Of a stretch of 10,102 nt of DNA, positions 1-7,249 are shown in pieces. This DNA is from Spirosoma sp. GTDB taxonomy: Bacteria > Bacteroidota > Bacteroidia > Cytophagales > Spirosomataceae. Location of the stretch: positions 1 to 10,102 of the forward strand of contig JANXVQ010000983.1 of the NCBI GenBank assembly GCA_025351545.1. Reading direction: 5' to 3'. The translations under genes were made by a program, and so were the position numbers. Position 1 is the stretch's first letter. Each line of letters opens with the position of its first letter. Under the pieces are notes generated by a model. It was given only the letters and a program-made list of their open reading frames with translations. It made no database searches and was not told where the DNA came from.

Positions 1-758
1 GCCTGCGACTTATAATCTACCGTAACTAAACTGGTGTAAGGAAATAGGAAGTTACTAAGTGAAGTGAAATCCTCATAGTCCAGCCGCAGTGTATTTCTGG
101 TTGGCTGCTCAGTCACCATCAATTTTTTTAATTTTCGATCCTGTTCCCCAATATAATTTTCAACCAGAACTTTACCTTCACTTTGCCGTAGCAACAAATA
201 ATCACGCTCATTCTTGATTTTTTGCGCCGGGCGTTTGGGTAGTGGCAGATTGCCAACGATCAGGGCCTGAAGCAAATCGAAGTTCATGTCGAAGTTGAAT
301 TGTTTGCTCAATGCCGGAAAGTCATAGACTGAGTATTCGCGATGAATCTTGTCAATAATCGTAATGGAATCGCGGGTAATCAGTCCCCGAACGGCCTCAA
401 TGCCCAGCTTAGAAACCGACATCCAAATCAGGCTGTCCTTGCGAACTCGAATGCTGATATTGGCATTATCAATATCCTGCTGATGGCTTTTAAATGAAAT
501 TTTCGACTTAGCTATCAGATATCGAAAATCAATTTCGGCGACGTGGGCGCGGGCTTCGTCAATACCTGGGCGAGTCGTGTGAGAAGCTACTAATGAATCG
601 ACGGGGAGTTTTGGTATCGGCTTGCCAGCCGTGGTTGAGTCGATGGGAGCGGACAAGACCGGAGCCGAGCCAGTGCCATGCGACATATGATGCCGTTGAC
701 AGCTCTCCGAACTTAATAGCACGCCCAGCAGGAACGCAAAAAATAGGTATTTATTCAT
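1..758 (-). CDS. DUF4292-like putative lipoprotein (3' end outside window)
   Basis: The reading frame is open from an ATG at 758 down to base 1 (252 codons and 2 bases), so the C-terminus lies outside the window. The N-terminus, MNKYLFFAFLLGVLLSSESC, is a hydrophobic signal segment ending in Cys20, which suggests a lipoprotein; the residues before the Cys (SES) are a loose lipobox. A low-complexity Ser/Pro/Thr linker follows to about residue 65. The remainder alternates short beta-strand-like segments such as DSLIWMSVSKLGIEAVRGL and DRKLKKLMVTEQ, the pattern I associate with DUF4292 (PF14125), a Bacteroidota family without a settled function. It lies 79 bp downstream of the TPR gene on the same strand, so the two are probably co-transcribed. 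In other Bacteroidota this pair is often followed by an EnvC/M23-type murein hydrolase activator, which cannot be checked here. An ATG at 762 is followed by a stop after three codons, so 758 is the start. The family call is from memory of its features. Confidence 0.75.
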   Translation of the reverse strand, partial: MNKYLFFAFLLGVLLSSESCQRHHMSHGTGSAPVLSAPIDSTTAGKPIPKLPVDSLVASHTTRPGIDEARAHVAEIDFRYLIAKSKISFKSHQQDIDNANISIRVRKDSLIWMSVSKLGIEAVRGLITRDSITIIDKIHREYSVYDFPALSKQFNFDMNFDLLQALIVGNLPLPKRPAQKIKNERDYLLLRQSEGKVLVENYIGEQDRKLKKLMVTEQPTRNTLRLDYEDFTSLSNFLFPYTSLVTVDYKSQ

Positions 759-837
759 ACATGGTTGTGGGCAGTGATTTGTTGCTGGTGGTCAGCTTTT
801 ATTTGATAGCCACCATTTATTACACACTAATCACTGA

Positions 838-2646
838 TTATAACTTGCCAGAGCTTATTTTCTTCTCGATATCGGGGCTGGCACCGCCTTTTGCTTTCGC
901 CTGTTTCCACTGGTCAACGGCTTTGTCTGGCTGGCCAAGCTGATAAAGAACATCGCCATAATGTTCAATAATAGTCCCACTCACATTAGCTGTATCGGCT
1001 AGTGCTTTTTCCAGATACTGCTTGGCTTGAGCATAGTCTTTAGAGACGTAAAGCACCCATGCGTATGTATCCAAGTAGGTCGCGTTGGTTGGGTTTCGTT
1101 CAACGAGCTTCTGTCCGAGTTGTATGGCACGGGGCAGGTTTTCTTTCCGTAGAGACAAAAAATAGCTGTAATTATTCAGGACGTGGTCATTCAGAGGATC
1201 TACTTTGAGAACGGCTTCGTAGGACTCATCCGATTTAACATGGTCGCCAAGGCCATTGTAAGCATCGCCCAGCTGAGCAGAAATTCCTTTTCTTAACTCA
1301 CTATTCGAACTGGCAGCCAGTAGTTTTTGACTTTCTTCAAGCGCATCTACCGCTTGTTGATATTTACGTTTGTAGAGATTTGCCGAGCCGTTGGAGTACC
1401 AGAATAAGCCCTGGGTTGGAAATACTTCCAGCGCTTTATCGGAGTGTACCAGCAAACTATCTACCTGATTTAGTTCACCATCCAGTTGTAGTAAGGCTCC
1501 CCAAACCTCATAAACAGAACCATCTAACCGGGCCGCTTTTGCGTAGGCATCACGGGCTTCGGTTTTTTTGCCCTGCTGCATCAGTAAATCGGCTAACATT
1601 ACTTGTGTTTTTGGGTCGTTGGGCGAAGTTTTTGCCAAATTCTGCGCCATCCCCAAGGCATCCTGTTGAGCCGCTGGGTTAGTACCTGTCATGCCCACGT
1701 AGCTAGACAATATTCTGGCTTTCAGACCGGCTTCGAGGTTTGGGTTGGCCAATACCTGATTCAACTCTTTACTTACCCGATCCATGTCGCCTTTTTTGCG
1801 ATAGATATCTGCCAGTAAAACATGGGCCTGAGGTAGGTCGCTGTTTAGTTTAAGTGCCCGATCAATCCAGGTTACAGCCTGTTCGGTACGATCATTGGCA
1901 ATGAGCAATTCAGCACCTTCGAGCAGATAGTCGGGGTCAGATGGTTCTGAGGCCACTAACTTTTCGGCTTCTTCAACGGCCTTGTCTATTTTATTCTGCT
2001 TGAGGTAAATACGCTGTTTCTGGCGGGTAATTTCTTCATTCAACCCCAGTTCGCGTTCAACTTTATTATAGGCATCCAGCGCTTTGTCGGGCTTTTCGTT
2101 GAATAAGTAAATAGCAGCTAACTCAACTCCGTACTCGGCGTTTTCGGAGCCTTTTTTCAGCAAAGTTTCGTAGAGGGCTTCGGCCTCGCCATAGCGTTTT
2201 TGCTTAACGTACAATTCAGCCAGTAAAAGGGAATAAAACTTATTCTCGATGTCCAGCGAGTGAGCTTTTGCTGCATACGGAATGGCTTCGACTGTTTTCC
2301 CCGTCTTGACCAGAGCATTAGCCGTTCCATACTGGGCTGCAGAATTGTTCGGATCCTTTTGTAGCACTTTGGCAAACTGTGTGATGGCTTTTGTTGGCTC
2401 ATCGGTCATCATATACCGAATGCCTTCGATAAACTGCGTTTCGGCTTCTATCCGAATAGTGGTCGTTGAAACAGAGCTGGGTTTTGCCAATGCGGTATCG
2501 GCTTTTTCGCGCTTGCGTTGAGCTGCAACGGGTACAACAGACAGCCAAAGCAGCAGCCCAAAACCTCCTGCCAACCCAATGAGTAGCCGTCGGCTTCGAT
2601 AAGATATATATAATAAAGTCATGTTGGTCAGCGTGTCGTGATGCAT
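838..2646 (-). CDS. Secreted tetratricopeptide-repeat (TPR) protein
   Basis: The 602-residue protein has an N-terminal signal segment (basic YRSRR, then a hydrophobic stretch at about 21-40 ending VPVAAQ), which predicts export to the periplasm. A charged linker follows. From about residue 70 to the C-terminus helical repeats dominate, many with the TPR pattern of small residues and a closing Pro: AITQFAKVLQKDPN (about 87-100), QAVTWIDRALKLNSDLPQA (about 256-274), and a clear C-terminal set with AQAKQYLEKAL and HYGDVLYQLGQPDKAV. TPR arrays are protein-binding scaffolds, and no catalytic domain is visible. The position just before the DUF4292-like lipoprotein suggests a joint envelope role, which is inference. 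The start is ambiguous: Met9 at 2622 has an A at -3 (aacATG), the Bacteroidota preference, and still leaves a full signal peptide, so the true product may be 594 residues. Confidence 0.88.
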   Translation of the reverse strand: MHHDTLTNMTLLYISYRSRRLLIGLAGGFGLLLWLSVVPVAAQRKREKADTALAKPSSVSTTTIRIEAETQFIEGIRYMMTDEPTKAITQFAKVLQKDPNNSAAQYGTANALVKTGKTVEAIPYAAKAHSLDIENKFYSLLLAELYVKQKRYGEAEALYETLLKKGSENAEYGVELAAIYLFNEKPDKALDAYNKVERELGLNEEITRQKQRIYLKQNKIDKAVEEAEKLVASEPSDPDYLLEGAELLIANDRTEQAVTWIDRALKLNSDLPQAHVLLADIYRKKGDMDRVSKELNQVLANPNLEAGLKARILSSYVGMTGTNPAAQQDALGMAQNLAKTSPNDPKTQVMLADLLMQQGKKTEARDAYAKAARLDGSVYEVWGALLQLDGELNQVDSLLVHSDKALEVFPTQGLFWYSNGSANLYKRKYQQAVDALEESQKLLAASSNSELRKGISAQLGDAYNGLGDHVKSDESYEAVLKVDPLNDHVLNNYSYFLSLRKENLPRAIQLGQKLVERNPTNATYLDTYAWVLYVSKDYAQAKQYLEKALADTANVSGTIIEHYGDVLYQLGQPDKAVDQWKQAKAKGGASPDIEKKISSGKL

Positions 2647-2708
2647 ACGTACGAAAAACGCGGCTCAACCCGGTCTATTGCGGCTTTGTTTTAAATAAAC
2701 CGCTAAGA

Positions 2709-2716
2709 CAAAGGTA
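2709..2716 (-). promoter_or_regulatory. Probable -7 box of the TPR gene promoter
   Basis: On the minus strand this reads TACCTTTG, an exact match to the TAnnTTTG -7 element recognised by the primary sigma factor of Bacteroidota. It lies about 60-90 bp upstream of the two possible TPR start codons. The expected -33 TTG/TTTG is not found at the usual 19-23 bp spacing; the nearest TTG is 30 bp away. The promoter is therefore plausible but half supported. Confidence 0.4.
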
Positions 2717-2790
2717 GTTTAAAATGATTGAATGTCGGTAAATGCCCAACGGCTGTAAATAACTACTCTGGTAAGCGTTTAATCGGCTAT

Positions 2791-2824
2791 ATAACACAAA
2801 GCAAATAGCTTGCCTTTGTGTTAT
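2791..2824. repeat. 11-bp perfect inverted repeat (operator or 5' hairpin)
   Basis: The arms ATAACACAAAG (2791-2801) and CTTTGTGTTAT (2814-2824) are perfect reverse complements around a 12-base spacer, CAAATAGCTTGC, whose ends CAA/TTG could add three pairs with one bulged base. It lies between divergent genes, where no terminator is expected, and lacks a T-run. It could be a regulator binding site or a structured leader; the sequence alone does not decide. Confidence 0.6.
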
Positions 2825-3000
2825 TATTTATTCTGAGAACGCGTGATGAGGGCATTATTTTTAGCTAATACCCACTTCTTTCAGGCTTCGGTATCATGGT
2901 AGAAAATAAATGACCATTTGTGAACAAGTAAGGATTTCTGAGTTTATAAGGTAACGTTCGGCCGATTGGGAGACGAATGATAAATAATAAAAACTAACTC

Positions 3001-3414
3001 ATGGAAACCCTGTATACTGCCACCGTTAGTAATGTCGGCGGGCGCGAAGGTGATGTTAAATCGCTGGATGGTATTTTAGAATTGGCTGTTAAGCGGCCGG
3101 TAGAAATGCACGGCGAAGGCGGTGCGACGAATCCCGAAATGTTGTTTGCGGCAGCTTACAGCGCCTGTTACAACGGTGCACTAATGGCCGTTGCCGAGCG
3201 CCGAAACATTATTCTCCCCGAACATGCCGTTGAGGTTAGTATTTCCCTCAACAAAGAGGGGAATAACATGTTTCTGTCGGGAAAAATTACCGTTAAGGCT
3301 CCACATATGGACCATGACGAGCTTCTGCAATTGGCCGAAAGTGCCCACGTTGTTTGCCCGTATTCTAAAGCCGTGAAAGGAAATATGGATATGAAGATCG
3401 AGGTATTAGTGTAA
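3001..3414 (+). CDS. ohr: Organic hydroperoxide resistance protein (Ohr/OsmC family)
   Basis: This is a thiol peroxidase of the Ohr subfamily, which reduces organic and lipid hydroperoxides in the cytoplasm using a reactive Cys pair recycled by lipoylated proteins (family knowledge). At 137 residues it has the normal Ohr length. The N-terminus LYTATVSNVGGREGDVKSLD is typical. The peroxidatic Cys is C56 in YSACYNG and the resolving Cys is C119 in VVCPYSKAVKGN. The conserved Arg (R15, GGREG) and Glu (E46, NPEMLFA) that position the peroxide are both present. The VCPYS motif favours Ohr over OsmC. The gene appears monocistronic and converges on a Dabb-family gene across a hairpin. Its usual MarR-type regulator OhrR is not in this window, so control is unknown. 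Confidence 0.95.
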   Translation: METLYTATVSNVGGREGDVKSLDGILELAVKRPVEMHGEGGATNPEMLFAAAYSACYNGALMAVAERRNIILPEHAVEVSISLNKEGNNMFLSGKITVKAPHMDHDELLQLAESAHVVCPYSKAVKGNMDMKIEVLV

Positions 3415-3417
3415 AGC

Positions 3418-3466
3418 ATGGGGCGCGGAGCCGGGATAAAACAACGTTCCTTGCTCTGCGCCCCAT
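3418..3466. terminator. Shared hairpin between convergent ohr and Dabb genes
   Basis: ATGGGGCGCGGAG (3418-3430) pairs with CTCTGCGCCCCAT (3454-3466) over 13 positions with one G-U wobble, around a 23-base loop that can pair further (GGGA/TTCC). It starts 4 bases after the ohr stop and ends 8 bases before the Dabb stop, the position expected of a bidirectional terminator. Neither side has a strong T-tract, so termination efficiency is uncertain. Confidence 0.6.
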
Positions 3467-3474
3467 ACTCCCGG

Positions 3475-3774
3475 CTAACTTACGGCATCATAAATCTGCA
3501 CGCGTTCCCAGAGGTGCGCACATTTATCCACAAAGACCAGATGCACCGGATGTGCCTGATAAATATCGTGAGCGGCTTTATCGGTAAAGACAAACGTTAG
3601 CGAGAAATCGTAGGAATGATCTATCACCGGCCGACGCGTTTCTGCAGGTGTACCAATGTAGGCGGCAGAAATTTCGGTTATGGCTTTGAGGGTTTCAAGA
3701 CCAGCCTGTAGGGCGGTATGATCGTCCTGGCTTTCGGGATGTTGAAGCCAAAAAAAAACGGTATGAACAAACAT
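3475..3774 (-). CDS. Dabb-family (stress-responsive A/B barrel) protein
   Basis: The 99-residue product matches the small dimeric alpha/beta-barrel Dabb family (PF07876). It opens with MFVHTVFFWLQ, including the family's early His (H4). A helix with LQAGLETLKAI follows, then the strand YDFSLTFVFTD (about 55-65), and the hallmark YQAHPVHLVFVDKCAHLW (about 72-89). Length and motif order fit a complete single-domain protein. Dabb proteins bind small hydrophobic ligands or act as monooxygenase-like or cyclase-like folds, but most bacterial members have no assigned reaction, and none can be given here. It converges with ohr; any shared stress role is only suggested by that neighbour. I saw no clear promoter in the 236 bp upstream. 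Confidence 0.88.
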   Translation of the reverse strand: MFVHTVFFWLQHPESQDDHTALQAGLETLKAITEISAAYIGTPAETRRPVIDHSYDFSLTFVFTDKAAHDIYQAHPVHLVFVDKCAHLWERVQIYDAVS

Positions 3775-4010
3775 AGGAGTAGGGGGTAGACTATATTACA
3801 GGCTACACCGTAAAAGTAAGAATACTTTCCGGGATGCGTTGGTGTGGAATAAGAAGAAATAGTGCCTGGAAATACTATTCAGTAGAGAGGCTGAATTACG
3901 CCTAATCAACGTTCTCTATTTTTTTAACATCATATAACCTTTCTGGCAAACATTTCGCTACCTTCAAAACGTTATGGAAGTATAGATGATACCACTTACG
4001 AGACGAACGA

Positions 4011-5738
4011 ATGGAGGGAGATAATAACGCTGCCAATAAACCGGGTGGTCAAGCAGTTGATGGGCGAGGAAATCGGATTCAGAATGATAAAGCAACGGTT
4101 CGTATACCGATGCTATTGGGTATTACACTGGCCGGTGGAATGCTCATTGGGGCAACGTTCTTTGGCGGGACTAAAAGTCTGAACAACATCGGGCGCAGCT
4201 ACACCAAGTACCGGGAAATTTTACAACTCATTGAAAATAACTATGTTGATTCGGTTAATACGGATGAGCTAGTCGACTTCTCGATTACGAAAATGCTCGA
4301 AAAACTCGACCCGCATACAGCTTACATGAATCCCCAGGATGCTGTTGCGGCCCGGTCGCAACTCGAAGGTGGGTTTGATGGAATCGGTGTTGAGTTCAAT
4401 GTTTACAAAGACACGGTATATGTGGTGACTCCGCTCGCGGGTGGCCCATCAGAAGCGGCCGGCATTATGAGTGGCGATAAAATTATCAAGGTGGATGATA
4501 AAGCGCTGGCGGGCGGGAAAATTGAAAATAGTGCCGTTTTTAAAGCCCTTCGCGGAAAACGCGGTACAGACGTCAAATTAACTATTCTCCGGAAAGGCGA
4601 TAAACAGCCCAAAGAGTTTACCGTAACCCGCGACCGGATTCCAACGTATTCTGTCGATGCGGCCTATATGATCGACGCCAAAACCGGCTATCTCAAAATC
4701 AATAGGTTCTCCGAAACGACCTACGACGAGTTCAAAACCGCGATGGCCTCACTCAAAGCGAAGGGTATGACGCAGCTTCTGATGGACTTGCGGAATAATC
4801 CCGGTGGTTACATGGACCGCGCGACCAATATTGCCGATGAGTTTATTTCGGGCAATAAACTGTTGGTTTATACGGATGGGAAAGACAATCGCTATGACCG
4901 AAAAACCTATGCCCACATTGCAGGTCAGTTTGAGGAAGGTGCCTTAGTGGTGCTGGTAGATGAGGGTAGTGCATCGGCTTCAGAAATTGTGTCGGGTGCT
5001 TTGCAGGATCATGACCGCGCGCTGATAGCCGGTCGCCGGTCGTTTGGTAAGGGTCTGGTACAGATGCCGGTAACACTGTCCGACGGCTCTGAGCTACGGC
5101 TAACAATCTCTCGATACTATACACCCAGCGGCCGAAGTATCCAGAAACCATACGTACCTGGCCACGAGGGCGATTATGAAAAAGACCTTGAACTTCGCTC
5201 CAAACGGGGCGAGTACTACATTGCCGACTCCATTAAAAATGATCCGAAACTTAAGTTTAAAACTGATGGTGGCCGGGTGGTTTATGGCGGGGGTGGTATT
5301 ACGCCCGATTATTTTATTCCGAGAGATTCGACCTGGCAGACAGCTTATCTAATACACTTATATGGCAAGAATATCATCCGTGAATTTGCGATGGAATACG
5401 CCAATGACAACCGCAAGAAACTGGAGAAAATGCCTTTCGATGAGTTTGATCGTTCTGTTATGATCAACGACGAACAAATGAGCCGATTGGTGAAAGACGC
5501 TGCCGCCGAAGGTATTAAATTCAACGAGAAGGAATATAACCGCTCGAAAAACTACATTCGTAATCAGATAAAGGCGTTAGTGGCACGGTCTGTTTATCAG
5601 AAAAATAATAAAGCCGGGCAAAATAACGAGTTCTTCCGCGTAATCGGGCAAACGGACGACACTTATCAGAAAGCGTTGAAATTATTTGATCGGGCCGATA
5701 AACTCGAACACGGCGCAATGACTTACAATCAGAAGTAG
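4011..5738 (+). CDS. S41 family C-terminal processing peptidase
   Basis: This is a serine protease of the CtpA/Prc type, which trims or degrades envelope proteins from their C-termini outside the inner membrane (family knowledge). The 575-residue protein has a hydrophilic start, one hydrophobic segment at about 33-51 (anchor or uncleaved signal), an N-terminal cap, and a PDZ domain at about 117-200 beginning GGFDGIGVEF. The S41 core includes LLMDLRNNPGG (256-266) and GSASASEIVSGAL. By alignment with known members, the catalytic Ser is S322 and the general-base Lys is K347 in SFGKG, at the canonical 25-residue spacing, with Q351 nearby. All key residues are present, so it should be active. The approximately 130-residue tail after the core is Lys-rich and helical, as in other long Bacteroidota members. 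The gene stands alone and ends in a strong terminator. Confidence 0.95.
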   Translation: MEGDNNAANKPGGQAVDGRGNRIQNDKATVRIPMLLGITLAGGMLIGATFFGGTKSLNNIGRSYTKYREILQLIENNYVDSVNTDELVDFSITKMLEKLDPHTAYMNPQDAVAARSQLEGGFDGIGVEFNVYKDTVYVVTPLAGGPSEAAGIMSGDKIIKVDDKALAGGKIENSAVFKALRGKRGTDVKLTILRKGDKQPKEFTVTRDRIPTYSVDAAYMIDAKTGYLKINRFSETTYDEFKTAMASLKAKGMTQLLMDLRNNPGGYMDRATNIADEFISGNKLLVYTDGKDNRYDRKTYAHIAGQFEEGALVVLVDEGSASASEIVSGALQDHDRALIAGRRSFGKGLVQMPVTLSDGSELRLTISRYYTPSGRSIQKPYVPGHEGDYEKDLELRSKRGEYYIADSIKNDPKLKFKTDGGRVVYGGGGITPDYFIPRDSTWQTAYLIHLYGKNIIREFAMEYANDNRKKLEKMPFDEFDRSVMINDEQMSRLVKDAAAEGIKFNEKEYNRSKNYIRNQIKALVARSVYQKNNKAGQNNEFFRVIGQTDDTYQKALKLFDRADKLEHGAMTYNQK

Positions 5739-5750
5739 AGAGGGTTTTTG

Positions 5751-5785
5751 TAACGGTCCCCATACTAAAAATATGGGGACCGTTA
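5751..5785. terminator. Intrinsic terminator between S41 peptidase and barrel protein genes
   Basis: TAACGGTCCCCATA (5751-5764) and TATGGGGACCGTTA (5772-5785) form a perfect 14-bp stem with a 7-base loop, CTAAAAA. On the plus strand a T-rich stretch (TTTTATTG) follows at once, so it should end the S41 peptidase transcript. It also lies immediately 3' of the minus-strand gene (stop at 5788-5790), but that side meets CAAAAACC rather than a T-run. Confidence 0.85.
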
Positions 5786-5787
5786 TT

Positions 5788-6240
5788 TTATTGTCCTTTT
5801 GGCTTTTTTGAGAATTGATATACCAGCCCAAGAAACGACTGGAGATTTCCTGTTTTAAAATCCTTTCGGGAGTAAGGCGCAATTTCGAAGGCAACGCGTA
5901 GATTAGGAATCATTATGAGCGGCTTCACCCGTACGCCAATATGCAGTGAGTAACCCTCCAGTATGTCACGATCGTCTATGCCATTAAGCGCATTGAACCG
6001 AATACCCAGCCCCATGTAATAATTTGCCTGGGCCCGCCGAGCCACGTTGACCATTGGGCAAATTGTTGTACTGAGCGACCCAAATACGGTATTAGTTTGC
6101 ACTCGGGCGTCAGCCCAAACGGCCCGGTCGGCATTGGTGCTGACCGTTACAATATTATTGAAGGGGTAATAGGCTACCGACGCCTGACCAAAAGCGGATA
6201 CAGTGATACCTAAAAGCAGAGCGGTTAATGCGTGTTTCAT
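5788..6240 (-). CDS. Small exported protein, possible outer-membrane beta-barrel
   Basis: I do not recognise this 150-residue protein. It begins with a clear signal peptide, MKHALTALLLGITVSAFGQA, with likely cleavage near Q19/A20. The mature part alternates hydrophobic and polar residues in strand-length segments: RAVWADARVQTNTVFGSL, NYYMGLGIRFNAL, YSLHIGVRVKPL, LRVAFEIAPYS and FLGLVYQFSK. That pattern, an aromatic residue close to the C-terminus, and Gly/Tyr-rich strands are usual in small outer-membrane barrels. A periplasmic beta-rich protein is also possible. It is monocistronic on the minus strand, flanked by the shared terminator downstream and the palindromic element upstream. No function is assigned. 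Confidence 0.72.
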   Translation of the reverse strand: MKHALTALLLGITVSAFGQASVAYYPFNNIVTVSTNADRAVWADARVQTNTVFGSLSTTICPMVNVARRAQANYYMGLGIRFNALNGIDDRDILEGYSLHIGVRVKPLIMIPNLRVAFEIAPYSRKDFKTGNLQSFLGLVYQFSKKPKGQ

Positions 6241-6268
6241 GGCTGCAAAGCAACAACTTTATTAGTAT

Positions 6269-6358
6269 AAAGAAAAAGCCCCCAACCCCCAAAGGGGGAA
6301 CAAAAAAATCGTTAACCTGATTGTAAGCCCCCTTTGGGAGTTGGGGGGCTTTTTCTTT
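6269..6358. repeat. Palindromic intergenic element with two G/C-run arms
   Basis: The left arm (6269-6298) begins AAAGAAAAAGCCCCCAACCC. The right arm (6328-6358) is its near-perfect reverse complement, ending GGGGGGCTTTTTCTTT, with one extra base and one C/T difference over about 30 positions. A 29-base A/T-rich centre contains GTTAAC. Each arm also has an internal small palindrome (CCCCC-AAA-GGGGG on the left). Such C-run/G-run palindromes recur between genes in many Bacteroidota genomes, so this is probably a dispersed REP- or MITE-like repeat; copy number cannot be seen here. It fills the space between the divergent barrel gene and accD. Confidence 0.75.
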
Positions 6359-6367
6359 GTACCTTTA
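6333..6367 (+). promoter_or_regulatory. accD: Possible accD promoter partly inside the palindrome
   Basis: TACCTTTA (6360-6367) is one base from the TAnnTTTG -7 consensus. Upstream, TTTG (6333-6336, spacer 23) or TTG (6341-6343, spacer 16) could act as the -33 element, and both lie in the right arm of the palindromic element. The start codon follows at 6399, leaving a short leader. This is pattern matching only. Confidence 0.33.
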
Positions 6368-6398
6368 CAGTTCCTTTCCTGATAATTATTTACTGAAA

Positions 6399-7241
6399 AT
6401 GTCTTGGTTCGTCCGAAAAGATAAAGGTATTCAGACCCCAACCGAAATGAAACGGGAAGCTCCCGACGGGTTGTGGTATCAATGTCCAAACTGCAAAAAA
6501 GTAATGAATACGCGCGAGCATAAGCTCAACGCGTATACGTGTGTTCATTGCAATTACCACGAAAAAATTGGCTCCGAAGCTTATTTTTCCATCCTGTTCG
6601 ATGAGAATGAATTCACTGAACTTGATGCTAATATGCGCTCGGCTGATCCACTTAAGTTTGTTGATACGAAACCCTATCCAGACCGGGTCAAAGCAACGAT
6701 CGCCAAAACTGGCCTGCATGATGCCGTTCGAACTGCATATGGCCCTATGAATGGCCTGACGGTGACAATGGCTGTTATGGATTTCAATTTCATTGGAGGC
6801 TCGATGGGTTCGGTAGTCGGCGAAAAAATTGCTCGTGCCATTGATCATGCCATTCAGAATCGGACGCCTTTTCTGATGATTTCGAAATCGGGGGGAGCGC
6901 GCATGATGGAAGCCGGATTTTCGCTGATGCAAATGGCAAAAACGTCGGCTAAACTGGCTTTGCTGGATAAAGCCAAGTTGCCTTATGTGTCGCTGCTTAC
7001 AGATCCAACAACGGGCGGGGTTACGGCCTCATATGCCATGCTTGGCGACTTTAATATTGCCGAACCCGAAGCACTGATTGGCTTTGCCGGTCCGCGTGTT
7101 ATCCGCGAAACCATCGGTAAAGACCTGCCAAAAGGCTTTCAGAGTGCTGAGTTTGTACTCGACCACGGCTTTCTCGACTTTATCGTTGATCGGAAAGATT
7201 TAAAAGATAAAGTGACAAGTCTGTTCAAAATGTTATTGTAG
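6399..7241 (+). CDS. accD: Acetyl-CoA carboxylase carboxyltransferase subunit beta
   Basis: AccD pairs with AccA to form the carboxyltransferase that moves CO2 from carboxybiotin to acetyl-CoA, giving malonyl-CoA, the first committed step of fatty acid synthesis, in the cytoplasm. The 280-residue product has the usual length. An N-terminal four-Cys zinc ribbon is intact: C29 and C32 (CPNC), C48 and C51 (CVHC). The crotonase-fold carboxyltransferase core shows [54 protein letters not shown] and [15 protein letters not shown]. The ATG at 6399 gives the standard [10 protein letters not shown] start; a TTG at 6357 in the same frame would add 14 unrelated residues and begin inside the palindrome, so it is rejected. 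hicB starts 8 bases after the stop, so read-through into hicB and the radical SAM gene is likely. accA is not in the window. Confidence 0.97.
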   Translation: MSWFVRKDKGIQTPTEMKREAPDGLWYQCPNCKKVMNTREHKLNAYTCVHCNYHEKIGSEAYFSILFDENEFTELDANMRSADPLKFVDTKPYPDRVKATIAKTGLHDAVRTAYGPMNGLTVTMAVMDFNFIGGSMGSVVGEKIARAIDHAIQNRTPFLMISKSGGARMMEAGFSLMQMAKTSAKLALLDKAKLPYVSLLTDPTTGGVTASYAMLGDFNIAEPEALIGFAGPRVIRETIGKDLPKGFQSAEFVLDHGFLDFIVDRKDLKDKVTSLFKMLL

Positions 7242-7249
7242 TATCAGCT

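Larger units (their letters stand above)
2647..3000. other. Divergent intergenic region between TPR gene and ohr
   Basis: This 354-bp AT-rich stretch separates the minus-strand TPR gene from plus-strand ohr. It holds the TACCTTTG box (2709-2716) and an inverted repeat (2791-2824). I found no ORF with protein-like composition, no tRNA-like fold and no clear TAnnTTTG box serving ohr. The last 20 bases before ohr are A-rich without a Shine-Dalgarno, usual for Bacteroidota. No ohrR (MarR-type) regulator gene is adjacent. Confidence 0.7.

Noticed and set aside
785..816. GGTGG...CCACC hairpin in the gap between the TPR and lipoprotein genes
   Set aside because: Only about five base pairs with a long loop; too weak to call a terminator or attenuator.
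593..943. Plus-strand ORF of 116 codons
   Set aside because: It lies opposite the lipoprotein and the TPR 3' end, has no domain pattern, and the minus-strand frames are clearly the coding ones.
3960..3967. TACCTTCA as a -7 box for the S41 peptidase gene
   Set aside because: Two of the six fixed bases in TAnnTTTG differ and no clear -33 TTG is at the right distance.
3974..4024. Two tiny upstream ORFs (ATG at 3974 and ATG at 3986, the second overlapping the S41 peptidase start)
   Set aside because: They have 3 and 12 codons, no peptide pattern and no attenuator-like structure; chance ATGs are likely in this leader.
6357..6398. N-terminal extension of accD from a TTG at 6357
   Set aside because: The extra 14 residues are unlike AccD, begin in the palindromic repeat and overlap the likely promoter; the ATG at 6399 gives the standard N-terminus.
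6390..6932. Minus-strand ORF of 180 codons
   Set aside because: It is antisense to accD, whose zinc ribbon and carboxyltransferase motifs are unmistakable; the product looks like a random frame.
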